Assembly: GCA_917880885.1 (NCBI GenBank)
Contig: OU862934.1
Coordinates: 29,186,734 to 29,250,733 of the forward strand
Direction of reading: 5' to 3'
From: Limnephilus marmoratus
Taxonomy: Eukaryota > Arthropoda > Insecta > Trichoptera > Limnephilidae
DNA: 64,000 bases
Shown here: positions 21,040 through 32,654 of the stretch, piece after piece
Layout: each line of letters opens with the position of its first letter
How positions within the stretch are numbered: the first letter of the stretch is position 1
Translations under genes and position numbers: made by a program
Notes under the pieces: model-generated
Told to the model about the DNA's origin: nothing
The model's database searches: none
Seen by the model: the letters and a program-made list of their open reading frames with translations, nothing else

Positions 21040-22010
21040 TTATGTTATAATAAAAGCCTTGTCAGATGCCAACTTGAATATAACTCAACATTATGGTCTC
21101 CCTTTTACAACATTCATTCAGACAAAATTGAAAAGATTCAACGGAAGTTTCTAAGGTTTATAAACTATAAATTGCCTATTCCTATACTAAACATTGATTA
21201 AAATATTGCCTACTGGATAAAATGTCTCTATTGAAACTTTTAGAAAGATGCATAAGCACAGATTTAATACTATTACATAAAATACTGCATTACAAAATCG
21301 ACTGTCCGGAATTACTCTAATTTATCAATATCCATGTTCCCAAAAAATCATGTCGACATTTATTACCCTTTAACTTCAATAACACCAGGATACTAGCTTA
21401 TCAAAATTCTTCGTTTCCGAGACTTTACAGTATCGGAAATAAATATTTTAATCTAGTTGATATATTTCATCTTAAAACTAATCGGTATAAATGTTGTATA
21501 TTCTATCACTTTAATTCTTCTAAAACAAATAGATTTAGAAGAAAAGAAAAGATAAAATCAACAGGACACGCATTCGTGGTAGCCTGGGCGTCACAGACAT
21601 AAATAGTAAGCTGGAAGAACGACAGTTGAGATGGTATGGACACATAAGATGGAGACCATCAGACCACACAGTGAAGCAGGCAATGTCTATGGAGCTTCAT
21701 CGACAGTCATCCAGAGGAAGACCGAAGAACTCCTGGATGACTCAATGCTCCAAAATTCTTTAGAGAAACGGCCTGGATGAAGGCGACACTCAGAACAGAA
21801 GAAATTACAACCTGAGAACGAGAAGAGCCGACCCCAACAGCTTACCTAGGCAATGAGTTGGGACAGCGCAAGGAAGAAGACAAATAGATTTACATAATAT
21901 CTGCAATTTTTGTTTATATTGAATGTGAGACTTCTTATCATTTTAACAATGTATTTTTTTTATTTTATTAAATGCATCAGGGCATGCAATAAATAAATAA
22001 ATAAAATAAT
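21040..22010 (+). pseudogene. CR1/Jockey-type LINE thumb and 3' end, split by an RTE
   Basis: Reads RCQLEYNSTLWSPFYN, KIEKIQRKFLRFINYKL and the C-terminal module with several stops (21050-21537), interrupted by an RTE copy, then the 3' UTR 21893-22010 ending GGGCATGCAATAAATAAATA. The 13-base sequence ACAAATAGATTTA is duplicated on both sides of the RTE, proving that the two halves are one older LINE. Confidence 0.8.
21538..21879 (+). pseudogene. RTE-type LINE C-terminus, 5' truncated
   Basis: 342-bp insertion with a 13-bp target duplication (21525-21537 and 21880-21892). It encodes the RTE C-terminal signature: RIRGSLGVTDINSKLEERQL, RWYGHIRWRPSDHTVKQA, SRGRPKNSWM and RTRRADPN, with one stop inside. 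The tail is GGAAGAAG without poly(A). A sister copy is at 44730. Confidence 0.85.
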
Positions 22011-22556
22011 CTCAGTATCGCCTTGGTGTAAGACTAGCATTCAGAATTGAAACGTTGCTTGGAATGGCTTTGGCCACTAGAGCGACAGACAGATTAAAAA
22101 CTTTTTCTTCCAATTGCTCGTGATTTTTTAAAAAATATTTTCCGCCCACTTAAAAAAATCATACCTCCGAATTTTCATATGAAGACAAACAAATTGATTA
22201 TAGTTCTATATACCCAATGAATTTACCTATCTTTTTTCGATTATTACATATTCATAGGATTTATAAACAAATATTATAAAATAGTAAACTTTTAATATTC
22301 ACTTAAAAAATAAATGTGGTCTAATTTTGGACGATTTGAAAAATAAAAGCGGTCCATATTTTGATCTTAGTCGCTCCAGTTGCTAACAGTGTTGTTGACC
22401 AGATTTGAATAGCCAGGTATATCCTCAACTTCCCCTTCGCCATCCTCTTTCCCTCCCCACTATCTTCAGCCTCACAACATACTCAATTGGGGATGCCACA
22501 GTCTCACTGGCTCTAGATGGGAGCAGTTGGAACTCTTATCCACATAAGACAAAAAA
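22011..22556 (+). mobile_element. SINE S body, copy 2, split by a MITE
   Basis: The body of SINE S without the tRNA head: CAGTATCGCCTTGGTGTAAG, CAGAATTGAAACGTTGCTTG, then after the insertion TTGAATAGCCAGGTATATCC and GGGAGCAGTTGGAACTC. A 308-bp insertion (22075-22382) separates the two parts. Confidence 0.65.
22075..22382. mobile_element. MITE C copy 1 (CACTAGAGCGAC ends)
   Basis: Ends CACTAGAGCGACAGA and, inverted, CAACTGGAGCGACTAA. It lies in the middle of an S-family SINE, whose continuity with other copies marks the limits. Another, one-ended copy is at 35577-35820. The CACTA-like start suggests the CMC group, but the target duplication is not clear, so this is tentative. Confidence 0.5.
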
Positions 22557-22582
22557 ATATAACTAAATAAAAAAATACCTAC

Positions 22583-23734
22583 TGTAATACTTTTTTAATG
22601 TTCTTCTTTAAAACCATATATTTTACCTTTAACTTTCTGTGTCCTCGGCTAGCCAGCTTCTCAGGGGTGAGTTGTCAACCCAAACACCATTGTTTTTTTA
22701 ATCAGGTTCTCATAAAGAAAAACAACATGTGATAATAGAGTAGATGTATTGAAACATAATAATCAACAGTACATGGTAATGTGAAAACCCTACCTAATTT
22801 GGCTCTATGGTTAATTATGAGATAATACGGAACGGGCATTCGGGGTATGTTACTTGGTAGATCTTGAAGGTGTGGTGTCCGGCGTCGTCCCGACGACGGG
22901 GGGGCCGTTGCCACAGGCTCCAGCCTAGGCAACGAAGGTGGCTGGATCGGCGTTTGAAGGCGTGGTGTTCCGGGTGCTGTCCATCCATGCGCAGTAGGTC
23001 CAATGAGGGTCCTCGACCCGGGGTACAGCGGGCGGAGTCAGTCTGGTCTTTTAGGGGCAGACTGCACTGGGCGGGCGGAGCCTTAATGGATCGTGGCTCG
23101 CTTCGATTGTCGTCTTCGGATCGACAAGGTAAAAAACGTTACGGCACTTATCATGGCGTGAAGGAACCGGCGGTGGTTAACATTTGCCGCGGTTTACACA
23201 ATTGAACGGTTCGAGCGAGATCAATTACGTCGTTCGGTTGTTGTATGAGATTTATTAGGCACGGTACTTGTTATGGCACGATGAGGTTCTTTACGTGAAC
23301 GGTGAAGTGTGTTTGGCGTAACCACTTAAAATCGGCGAGCTACCGGCAGCCACTTCTAGCCGAAGCCACTCGTAATGCTTGGGCCGCGATCCAGCTGAGA
23401 CTGCCCGCGTGTTGTCGCGTTCCAATATTTAAAATGTCCCTTTGGGTGTCCGGGGTGGGGGGTGTAGGGCATCCGGCTGCTTGTAAATAGGTAGATGATC
23501 AGCTTATTGCTGCGTGGCTCGTCAGTATCTGGACATTTTGTTTTGACGTGATCGAGTCCCTTCGACGGTCTTGGGGGAGTAGGGGCGAGGGGTATCCTGC
23601 TAGCGCGGCGGTTAGGTATCTTGACATTCTGTTTCGGCGTGATCGAGTTCCTTCGACGGTCTTGGGGAAGTAGGGGCGAGGGGTATCCTGTTGGCGCGGC
23701 GGGTAGGTATCTTGACAGTGTGAGACACATTACA
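22583..23734 (-). repeat. 3' LTR (minus-strand element)
   Basis: 1152 bp with ends TGTAAT...ATTACA. GC-rich inner part; contains a direct duplication of about 93 bp around CGTGATCGAGT (23545 and 23638) that includes CCTTCGACGGTCTTGGGG. Open frames inside it (113, 76 and 62 codons) are treated as chance. Confidence 0.9.
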
Positions 23735-23748
23735 CTATCCCCCTTTTT
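23735..23748 (-). other. polypurine tract
   Basis: On the element strand AAAAAGGGGGATAG lies directly before the TGTAAT start of the 3' LTR. This fixes the element orientation as minus, in agreement with the integrase frame. Confidence 0.8.
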
Positions 23749-24529
23749 AGGAAGAGAGAAAAAAAAAAGAGAAAAAAAAAAAAAAAAATTTCTACCCAGA
23801 GCCAAACCTAAATACTGAACGGAATTTAACTACCTAAGAGCCAAACGGAGCAAAAAGTTTGAGAATATCTATCTAAAATTATATAAAACACAACAGGAAA
23901 CTTAAATGTTAGTTAAAATTAACTTATAGCTAAATACAAGGTGTGCAGTGTGTATGTAAAAATGAGAGTGTCCCTTGTTGATTGCCGAGAAGGACAAGAG
24001 TAAAGAAAAAAAGAAAAAAAAATTTAATTGAAAAAGTGCAGATGAAAACTAAAAAGTTACTTATACGAAACTGGTTGGAAAGTTGTGAGAAAGCCACCCA
24101 AAGAAGGTATGACAAATAATTCGCTGAAAGCTTGTAGAAAGTAAACCAAAAAAAAACTTTTTGAAGGTTGAGAAAATTATAAATATAAGTTATTATAAGG
24201 CAAGATCTGAGAAACTATTAGAAAGCCAAAAGATTAAATAAATATTTAGATTATGACGTAACTTAAAAATTGGAAATCTTGTGAAAGAGGGACCTCTCGT
24301 AAGCTATGATGGGGTGGCGTTATACAATATAAAAAGGAGGTTATCATTAAGGTTAACATTATTTTAGATATAATCGATTTAAGACTTAAGACATGATGAA
24401 ATAATTATGTAGGATAATAATAATTTCTTTCAAAATAAACAACACCAACAGTATTAGGCAAAAAAAAAAAAAAATTAAAAAAAATAAAATTTTGAAGTCA
24501 AAGTGTACTGAATGTAATACGTTGAGAAT

Positions 24530-25287
24530 GTGAAGAAGGTTACTACTGTGTAACTAGTTTAATTGTCAACTTTTAATAAGTTGGGAATATTGTGAAAAGG
24601 AATAATACGTTACTAAACGAAATTCAAAACAAGGTAATACAAATATTTTACCAATTTAATTATCAGCTTTAATAAGTTGAAATTATTGTAAAAATGATGT
24701 CACGTTATTAACGTAATCAAAACAAGGTAATACAAATATTTTATCAATTTAATTATCAGCTTTAATAAGTTGAAATTATCGTAAAAATGATGTCACGTTA
24801 TTAAACGTAATCAAAACAAGGTAATACAAATATTTTATCAATTTAATTATCAGCTTTAATAAGTTGAAATTATCGTAAAAATGATGTCACGTTATTAAAC
24901 GTAATCAAAACAAGGTAAAACAAATATTTTATCAATTTAATTATCAGCTTTAATAAGTTGAAATTATCGTAAAAATGATGTCACGTTATTAAACGTAATC
25001 AAAACAAGGTAATACAAATATTTTATCAATTTAATTATCAGCTTTAATAAGTTGAAATTATCGTAAAAATGATGTCACGTTATTAAACGTAATCAAAACA
25101 AGGTAATACAAATATTTTATCAATTTAATTATCAGCTTTAATAAGTTGAAATTATCGTAAAAATGATGTCACGTTATTAAACGTAATCAAAACAAGGTAA
25201 TACAAATATTTTATCAATTTAATTATCAACTTTAATAAGTTGAAATTATTGTAAAAATGACGTCACGTTATTAAACGTAAACAAAAA
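24530..25287. repeat. 94-bp tandem array inside the LTR element
   Basis: About seven near-identical units of 94 bp (AAGGTAA anchors at 24631, 24724, 24818, 24912, 25006, 25100 and 25194) plus a diverged partial unit at the start. Each contains TTTAATTATCAGCTTTAATA and ATGATGTCACGTTATT. It lies in the non-coding stretch between the integrase end and the 3' LTR. Confidence 0.9.
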
Positions 25288-25289
25288 GC

Positions 25290-26550
25290 ATATTCCAGCT
25301 GAGTCATTAATGACTGAATTATTAAATTAAATTCTGTGGTTATTTGAGCAAGGTCGCTGACACCACTATAGGGTTAGGTTACCACCCGACAGGTGTGTTA
25401 CCTCTTAATTAATCATGTCTAGTTTTAATACATGGCTTTAACAAATCCGGAGGTGACTTCCTCCGACTGACATGTCTGTACTTATGTTTGTAGCAGTTAC
25501 CATGGTTATGATAAGTTAATTTTAACAACAATGATATGTCCCATGGACGAATTTTCTTATACCTAACAATAACATAAACGAGATTGTGGTTTTAAACTAG
25601 GTGTTCTATAGACGAGGAAATGTCCTTATGGACAACTCTTCAATACCTATTTATAATACGATCGCGTCTCCGCGGTGATAACAAAATGACAAAGCAAAAC
25701 TTAATAAAAAAAATTGAAATAATAATAATAAAAAAATTAATAAAATTATATGAGATGATACGATGATTGACTAGGTATGGTAAACCAAGTCGACAAGCAC
25801 TGATGTGCTTCTGAGTGGGTGATAGGCGGAATTGTAATCCTGGATCTAGACGAGCCCACCGCTAGACCTCTGTGGAAATTTAAAAAAAAATCGACATAAC
25901 ATTTACGAGCAAAACACAGGCTTGTCCGAACAGCTCTGACGCTGACGGACCTAGGTTAAAAATATACTAAGCAAATAAAGCCTATATGTGTTTGCAAGGT
26001 ACTCCATCGTGACGCGTCCGGGTGTTATTTCTTGTGAGATAAATAAAACTACGCAAGAATAGCGATGATTGTTAATGTAATTAAAGTTAAGATTTTGAGC
26101 GCCAACATGTCTTTACGTGTTACTTGTCATATTAATTTATATTGAATTTTACTAGTTATGGGGAGACATGTAAACCATTGACTAGTTTTGAGTTTATTAG
26201 AACCAGCTGTGGTTCAATGGGTGACGTTCGCGGGGAAGGAAGGAGATAAAAATTAACGTGCACCGGTTTCGCAACCCGCTCGGCAATTGGGTCCTTACCG
26301 CCAAGTAGATGTCGAACACCGTTACAGTAGTATACAAAGCGTCCGTAGTTGGTCTGGTATTAATTCGTTTAGCCGAACTGAGGCGTGCACTCCTCAGGTC
26401 TACGTGACGAAGAACGTACCAGGTACTCAACGTACGGTTTGGTAGTATGCGACGAGAGAAACAAACGAAACGAGATGGAAAGAAGGAAAAAAAACTTCAG
26501 TGAGAGACTTGCATACTAAAGTTGTGGGGGTTTAGTGAGCCCTTTTTTTT
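25290..26550. other. non-coding 3' region of the LTR element
   Basis: No convincing open frame. A possible decayed env or an extended 3' UTR; I see no transmembrane or fusion-like segment that would support env. Confidence 0.5.
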
Positions 26551-26553
26551 TTT

Positions 26554-27432
26554 TTAAATGGATTCTGTTTTTATCAAATCTTTCAAATGGAACCGGCCTA
26601 TGTACTTACCGTTCATGTCAGCTAGGCGGTAAACGGTATCTGAGACCTTTTCGATAACTTTACTACGGACGAAACGGGCTGCTAGTTTTGCGGAGAAAAA
26701 TATGCTTTTATTAGACTGAACATTATTTTTTCTCCAAATCGTCTCTCCTGGCTTAAAATGTACGATTTTGTGACGGAGGTTATATCTATTTGCGTTCTGT
26801 TGATAAGCTTTTGCTAACGCGTCTGCTACTACGTCGTAGATGGCTGCCATCTCTTGTAGGTTAGATGCGTGTAAGTCGATCGGGTTTTTATTATTATTAT
26901 TTGAGGACGACAACGATCGGGAATAATCCGAACCGTGTGAAATAGGTTCGAAACCGTGTAATAGGAAGAAGGGGGAGAATCCCGTAGCAAGGTTTACGTA
27001 ACTGTTTAACGCGGATTGGACGATGGGCAGGTACTTGCTCCAATTGCGGTGGTCATTATTCACTAATATAGCAAGCGAGGTACCGACGGTTTGGTTATAC
27101 CTCTCAACCACGTTGTTCATCGGCGTGTAGAAGGTATTAAAATATAAATCGGGGACACCGTATTTAGCGAGAAATTCCTTGAATTCTTTGCTTACGAATT
27201 GTTTGCCGTTGTCCATTATTATTGTTCGTTGTAATTGCGGAGTGCTAGGTAATTCGCTGGTAACGATCGCGGGTTGGTTTGGCGGGACCGTCAGTGTGCT
27301 GTTATAATCCGAACACTGCTTTCGTAATGAAATTAATGATCGTTTGGGTACAATCCCCTTGTTTAGGAGTAATTTCTTAATAATCGCGCCCGAGCTCTTC
27401 TCAAAGTTCAGTATTGGCGATTGGGGATTCAT
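26554..27432 (-). CDS. Gag-like/integrase fusion protein of the LTR element, 292 aa
   Basis: An open frame with a good start context (GTAAAATGA) about 345 nt after the PBS. Residues 1 to about 68 are polar and basic with no motif I know and may be the Gag N-terminus. From about residue 69 the protein is the second half of a Gypsy-type integrase core: catalytic Asp 74 in IIMDNGKQF and Glu 110 in NNVVERYNQ are separated by exactly 35 residues, the D-35-E spacing of the family. LATGFSPFFLLHGFEP and a C-terminal DNA-binding region (about 217-288) with YNLRHKIVHFKPGETIW and YRLADMNGKYIGRFHLKDL follow. The zinc-binding HHCC domain and the first catalytic Asp are missing. Most simply, one in-frame deletion removed the rest of gag and most of pol. 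Confidence 0.8.
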   Translation of the reverse strand: MNPQSPILNFEKSSGAIIKKLLLNKGIVPKRSLISLRKQCSDYNSTLTVPPNQPAIVTSELPSTPQLQRTIIMDNGKQFVSKEFKEFLAKYGVPDLYFNTFYTPMNNVVERYNQTVGTSLAILVNNDHRNWSKYLPIVQSALNSYVNLATGFSPFFLLHGFEPISHGSDYSRSLSSSNNNNKNPIDLHASNLQEMAAIYDVVADALAKAYQQNANRYNLRHKIVHFKPGETIWRKNNVQSNKSIFFSAKLAARFVRSKVIEKVSDTVYRLADMNGKYIGRFHLKDLIKTESI

Positions 27433-27760
27433 TTTACTCGCAAGAATCGAACAAAGGTGAGCGAAAACAAGTTAAACACTAAACAACCAAAAAAAAAAAA
27501 ATAAATAAAATAAGATAAAATAAAACAAGAGTGATAAATAATAATGATGGTGTAATTTGGCGACGATTATGATAGCGAACGCGGCCGGACAGTTGGAATT
27601 TAAACAATGTTACTTGCCGTCGGTAACTTTTCGCGGGAATTGTTTTATTGTGCGCCGGTTTCAATAGGTATTTAACGGTGTAGCGCGTAACATATTCTTA
27701 ATAATAGATAATACCTGAGGATTTTAGCTTTATGAAAACCTGAGAAAAACAATGATATTG

Positions 27761-27778
27761 GTGTTTTGTTGAGTGCCA
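27761..27778 (-). other. tRNA primer-binding site
   Basis: One base after the 5' LTR the element strand reads TGGCACTCAACAAAACAC, starting with the TGG that pairs with a tRNA CCA end. The donor tRNA is not identified. Confidence 0.55.
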
Positions 27779-27779
27779 G

Positions 27780-28931
27780 TGTAATACTTTTTTAATGTTC
27801 TTCTTTAAAACCATATATTTTACCTTTAACTTTCTGTGTCCTCGGCTAGCCAGCTTCTCAGGGGTGAGTTGTCAACCCAAACACCATTGTTTTTTTAATC
27901 AGGTTCTCATAAAGAAAAACAACATGTGATAATAGAGTAGATGTATTGAAACATAATAATCAACAGTACATGGTAATGTGAAAACCCTACCTAATTTGGC
28001 TCTATGGTTAATTATGAGATAATACGGAACGGGCATTCGGGGTATGTTACTTGGTAGATCTTGAAGGTGTGGTGTCCGGCGTCGTCCCGACGACGGGGGG
28101 GCCGTTGCCACAGGCTCCAGCCTAGGCAACGAAGGTGGCTGGATCGGCGTTTGAAGGCGTGGTGTTCCGGGTGCTGTCCATCCATGCGCAGTAGGTCCAA
28201 TGAGGGTCCTCGACCCGGGGTACAGCGGGCGGAGTCAGTCTGGTCTTTTAGGGGCAGACTGCACTGGGCGGGCGGAGCCTTAATGGATCGTGGCTCGCTT
28301 CGATTGTCGTCTTCGGATCGACAAGGTAAAAAACGTTACGGCACTTATCATGGCGTGAAGGAACCGGCGGTGGTTAACATTTGCCGCGGTTTACACAATT
28401 GAACGGTTCGAGCGAGATCAATTACGTCGTTCGGTTGTTGTATGAGATTTATTAGGCACGGTACTTGTTATGGCACGATGAGGTTCTTTACGTGAACGGT
28501 GAAGTGTGTTTGGCGTAACCACTTAAAATCGGCGAGCTACCGGCAGCCACTTCTAGCCGAAGCCACTCGTAATGCTTGGGCCGCGATCCAGCTGAGACTG
28601 CCCGCGTGTTGTCGCGTTCCAATATTTAAAATGTCCCTTTGGGTGTCCGGGGTGGGGGGTGTAGGGCATCCGGCTGCTTGTAAATAGGTAGATGATCAGC
28701 TTATTGCTGCGTGGCTCGTCAGTATCTGGACATTTTGTTTTGACGTGATCGAGTCCCTTCGACGGTCTTGGGGGAGTAGGGGCGAGGGGTATCCTGCTAG
28801 CGCGGCGGTTAGGTATCTTGACATTCTGTTTCGGCGTGATCGAGTTCCTTCGACGGTCTTGGGGAAGTAGGGGCGAGGGGTATCCTGTTGGCGCGGCGGG
28901 TAGGTATCTTGACAGTGTGAGACACATTACA
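27780..28931 (-). repeat. 5' LTR (minus-strand element)
   Basis: Same 1152 bp as 22583-23734 at a constant offset of 5197. Ends in TGTAAT/ATTACA; flanked outside by CTAC. Confidence 0.9.
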
Positions 28932-28935
28932 CTAC

Positions 28936-30205
28936 ATGACTAAATAACATATTTTTTTATTTTGTTAATTTTTTAAAACTAATGCTTTATTTCTGTCTTG
29001 TATGATAAGAGGGAATAAATAATCAGAATAAACTGGAAATATGTCATTTTTAAATAAAATTTTAGACGTTCGTATTGACTCTTTTCCACAAAAAATTATA
29101 AATTAATTTCGTAAGACTGTTCTTTTGTCTAGTAAAGCAATGTTTTAAATTTTAAGATGATGTATTTTATACAACAGATCTTTCAAATCATATAATCATG
29201 TAGTAAAATAAATCAATACGTTTTTTGGGAAAGCTATTTTTCAGAATTTTAATTTTAGTTCAAATAAAACCATTTAAAAATCCTTGCCCCTGTTTTGTGA
29301 CGAAAATACTCCAGTTTGTCTATTTATTTACGGTCTTACAAACTAATATTTAAAAAAAATTACATTCTCTTTTGGCTTAGACTTAGATGATCAAAAAATA
29401 ATTAATATAATTTTAACAGTTTTATCATCACGAGTTTGAGCATTTTTGAATGTAGGTATTTATCAAGGCAAATTTTGAATGAAATAGAATTAATATTGAG
29501 TTATTATGTTAAAATGCTCGTTGGAGAATAATTAATATTTGTCATCGGAACCGCCCTGTACAGTTGCAAGAAGAAATTTAAAGTTGGTTAATGGCTCTTA
29601 AATAGCTTTGACTTTTTTGGAGAAACCCACGATTAGCCAATTTTCGAATGCAAACGTAATTTAAAATTAAAGTTATAACGCGTTTGTCCGACATGACCTC
29701 AATAAAATTTCATCACAAACAATATCTACCGACACGTGATGCAAAACCGTGATGATTTTATAATATAAATCCTTCAATTCCAGGACATCAGATCATCTTG
29801 TATAACTTCAATTACTTCTCTCATCGCAGATTTCCCTGTGGAACTGGTGGCATAGATCTACAAGGATAAGATATACACTTATTAAATTGGATGCTGTGCG
29901 TGGACCCGTCTGCTCTGTGCGTTGGAGTGGACATTATGGGAAAGTTTGACACGAGTAACGAGTGCCGGGAGATGAGATCTTTTGGAATAGGAATAAACAT
30001 GGTGAAGTAATCGCGCGTTATGGGGAAATGTATGGTGTAGCAATACTTCTATTAGATGGTCGTGAATACACATATCCTACACAATAAGATTGCAGATACT
30101 AGCGAGCAGAAAAAAACAAAGTTGAACCTTAATGTGAAAACACTGTGTTTTGATAATAAAACTTTTATCAATAAACAAAAAATATTATCTTACAAACCCA
30201 TCTTA
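28936..30205. other. no gene recognised
   Basis: AT-rich sequence after the LTR element. Small open frames at 29882-30073 (minus) and 30056-30244 (plus) have no motif. The second reads FINKQKILSY, faintly like the end of the Penelope-like frame at 48905, but this is too short to claim. Confidence 0.4.
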
Positions 30206-30214
30206 GACATGTTT

Positions 30215-31125
30215 GAAGATAAAACTTCTTTAGCACCGTTGTGATTTAAAAATATGAAACGAAAAATAGCGACACTGACAAGAGAAAAACACATACATAT
30301 ATAGGATTTAGCCTGCGAGAAAATGAGATGGTATAATCGGTCTCCTCGTTGTGCGGTGCTTCGTAGTCTCCCCACTCTTGTCTACTTTAGTTTTCTGAAG
30401 GTTTCACTTCTACCGCGTGTTAACTGCACACTTGTATTTTTGAAGTTAAAACTTCTTTAGCATCGTTGTTATTTGAAACTATGAAACGAAAAATAGCAAC
30501 AAGAAAAACAAAAAAAAACACTAACAAGAGACAAACTCATACATGTGTAGGATTTAGTCTGCGCGAAAATGAGATGGTATAATCGGTCTCTTCTTTGTGT
30601 GGTGCTTCGTACCCTCCCCATTTTTGACTACTTTAGTTTTCTGAAGGTTTCCCTTCTATCACATTAACTGCACATAATATTTTTTAATGTGAAACTTCTT
30701 TAGCATCGTTGTGATTTAAAACTATGAAACGAAAAATAGCGACACTAACAAGAGGCAAAAACATATATATATAGGATTAAGCCTGCGAGAAAATGAGATG
30801 ATATAATCGGTCTCCTCTTTATACGGTGCTTTGTAGTCTCCCCACTCTTGTCTACTTTAGTTTTGTAAAGGTTTCACTTCTACCGCGTGTAAACTGCATA
30901 CTTATAATTTTGAAGTGAAAACTCTTTATCACCACCGTTGTGATTTGAAACTCGATGAACCGAAAAAAGCGACAAATACATACCTCTATACGATTTAGTC
31001 TGCGAGAGAATGAGATAGAATTATCCTTTCCTCCTTGTACGATACTTCATACCCTCCCCGATCTCGTCTACTTTAGTTTTCCGAAAGTTTCACTTCTGCT
31101 ACATGTGAACTGTACACGTGTTTTT
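30215..31125 (+). repeat. four-copy tandem repeat of ~230 bp
   Basis: Units start near 30221, 30448, 30691 and 30918 (spacing 227, 243 and 227). Each carries AAACTTCTTTAGCACCGTTG, ATGAAACGAAAAATAGCGAC, GCGAGAAAATGAGATGGTAT, CGGTCTCCTC and CTCCCCACTCTTGTCTACTT, with roughly 10-20 percent divergence. No conserved open frame. It looks like an old local satellite. Confidence 0.8.
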
Positions 31126-31234
31126 TTAGATTAATATTTATTGCGAATCGACTAACATTAAGAAACAAAAAAATTAACTTTTGATCAATTTAAGTTTTTT
31201 CTATCATTTCGTTTGTAAATGATTAGAATAAAAT

Positions 31235-31845
31235 CATAGACATCCAAATTCAATAGACGAGAACATACAGATGAGGGAAAAAATCAACTATGGCGGTACG
31301 AAGAGGGGAAAGATGACTGTGATTCGTTAAAAAATCGATCTGACAGTATATAAGTATCTCGCATAGGTATCACCATTTAGTTCTTAAAAGCAAAATCTGC
31401 TTTTGAATGAATAGACCTTTTTACATGGGAGCGCGAATTGCTCGCCACGTTATTAACATATTTGCAAAGTCCAAATGCGGCAAAGTAAAGTTCGCCCTTT
31501 TTCACAGAGGAATATTTTGTTGCCGTATTTAGTTAAGACACTTTTACAAATGTTTTATAATTTACTTACCCCTATAACCAGCGACGATCTCACTAGAGAA
31601 ACGCCCACATTCGCTACGTCCATATATATTAGGGTATAATGTATAGCACAAGCTCTCATTTTTGTTCGTAAAATGTACGATGTGAGCTCGGCGCTGGTCA
31701 GGACAAGAATGATGACGTCACATTTTTTAGATTCAAGCGAGGCTCTCGTAAGCCCAGCCGGCTCCATGGAACCGGTATGGGGAGAGGGGAATAATACGCT
31801 TTTATCACTTAGGGCAGGTCCAGATATATTCATATGTCCATGGTA
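31235..31845 (+). repeat. A-family repeat, copy 3
   Basis: Same order of blocks as 12154-12788: CAGTATATAAGTATCTCGC, CACCATTTAGTTCTTAAAAG, GTAACCAGCGACGA-like block, GATGACGTCACA near 31708 and CACTTAGGGCAGGTC at the end. Confidence 0.65.
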
Positions 31846-32654
31846 TGAACGCATATAAGAAAAAAACGTTAAAAACAAATGTTTATGGCGAACATCATCT
31901 TTGACAGTTTCCTTTGATTAATATTGGTCTCCGGTGAATTTTTTGATGTTTTTTTTTTTAAATTTATCTTCAAAGTTAAAAAAAATATATCTTCCAATAT
32001 CTGGTAATTTTTTATGTTTGTCCAATTGTTGACCGTGCTCGCAAATATTGATAACTGACGATAGATGGCGGATTTAGTCAATATCGTATTGATATAAGGT
32101 TTTATAGATCGTCCATGCTAAAACTCCTGATATTCTTTTCTAGAATCATCCGCTCTTACATAATATACAAGTCCTAACCTTTACAGCTTTTAGGAGAATT
32201 AAGAATAAAGGAAAACGTTGTGTACCAAAGAAAGAACAAATAAGGACTTGACGAATGTTTCTTGAAAAACTTCGAGTGGCCTCGAAGTACGCACAGAGAA
32301 TTTGGAAATCAGTATTGAACGAACTGAACGTGTACTTATTTCACTTGGAATAAATCTTGGAACAAAAACTTTATAAGTTGATCTAACCCCCATACACGCA
32401 TATAGTAACAAAGAATAGAGTAGGTAGCCCAAACGATTCCATGACAGTTAATTCTTCGACATTTGGTCCCCCACGTACTTATATTCAATATGCAGTCGAT
32501 TTAGAATAAATACGATATGCCTACAAAACCCAGAATATAACTAAATGAAGATAAAACTGCTCGTCTTTATACTGTATACACCAGAGTATACATAAGTTCA
32601 AAAAATTGACACTGCAAGTAAATTCGTTTGATACCATATATGTATTAATAAAGA

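Larger units (their letters stand above)
22583..28931 (-). mobile_element. Gypsy-type LTR retrotransposon, internally deleted, young
   Basis: Complete insertion of 6349 bp on the minus strand with two 1152-bp LTRs, a 4-bp target duplication CTAC (22579-22582 and 28932-28935), a PBS, a PPT and one open frame fusing an unknown N-terminus to the integrase C-terminal half. Protease, RT and RNase H are absent. The LTRs look identical (their four open frames are the same residue for residue apart from one that reads past the LTR edge), so insertion is recent relative to everything around it. With its terminal signals intact it could be mobilised in trans by a full-length relative. Confidence 0.9.

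Noticed and set aside
22702..23805. Open frames inside the LTRs (113, 76, 62, 149 codons)
   Set aside because: They overlap on both strands, lie in a GC-rich terminal repeat, recur identically in both LTRs and have no known motif.
24530..25287. CRISPR-like array
   Set aside because: Pure 94-bp tandem units without spacers, inside an LTR element.
25290..26550. env gene of the LTR element
   Set aside because: No open frame, signal peptide or membrane anchor can be read.
30056..30244. Resemblance to the end of the Penelope-like frame (INKQKI)
   Set aside because: Only about six residues agree; GIY-YIG core absent.
30215..31125. CRISPR-like array
   Set aside because: Units are contiguous and long with no unique spacers, and the DNA is animal nuclear.
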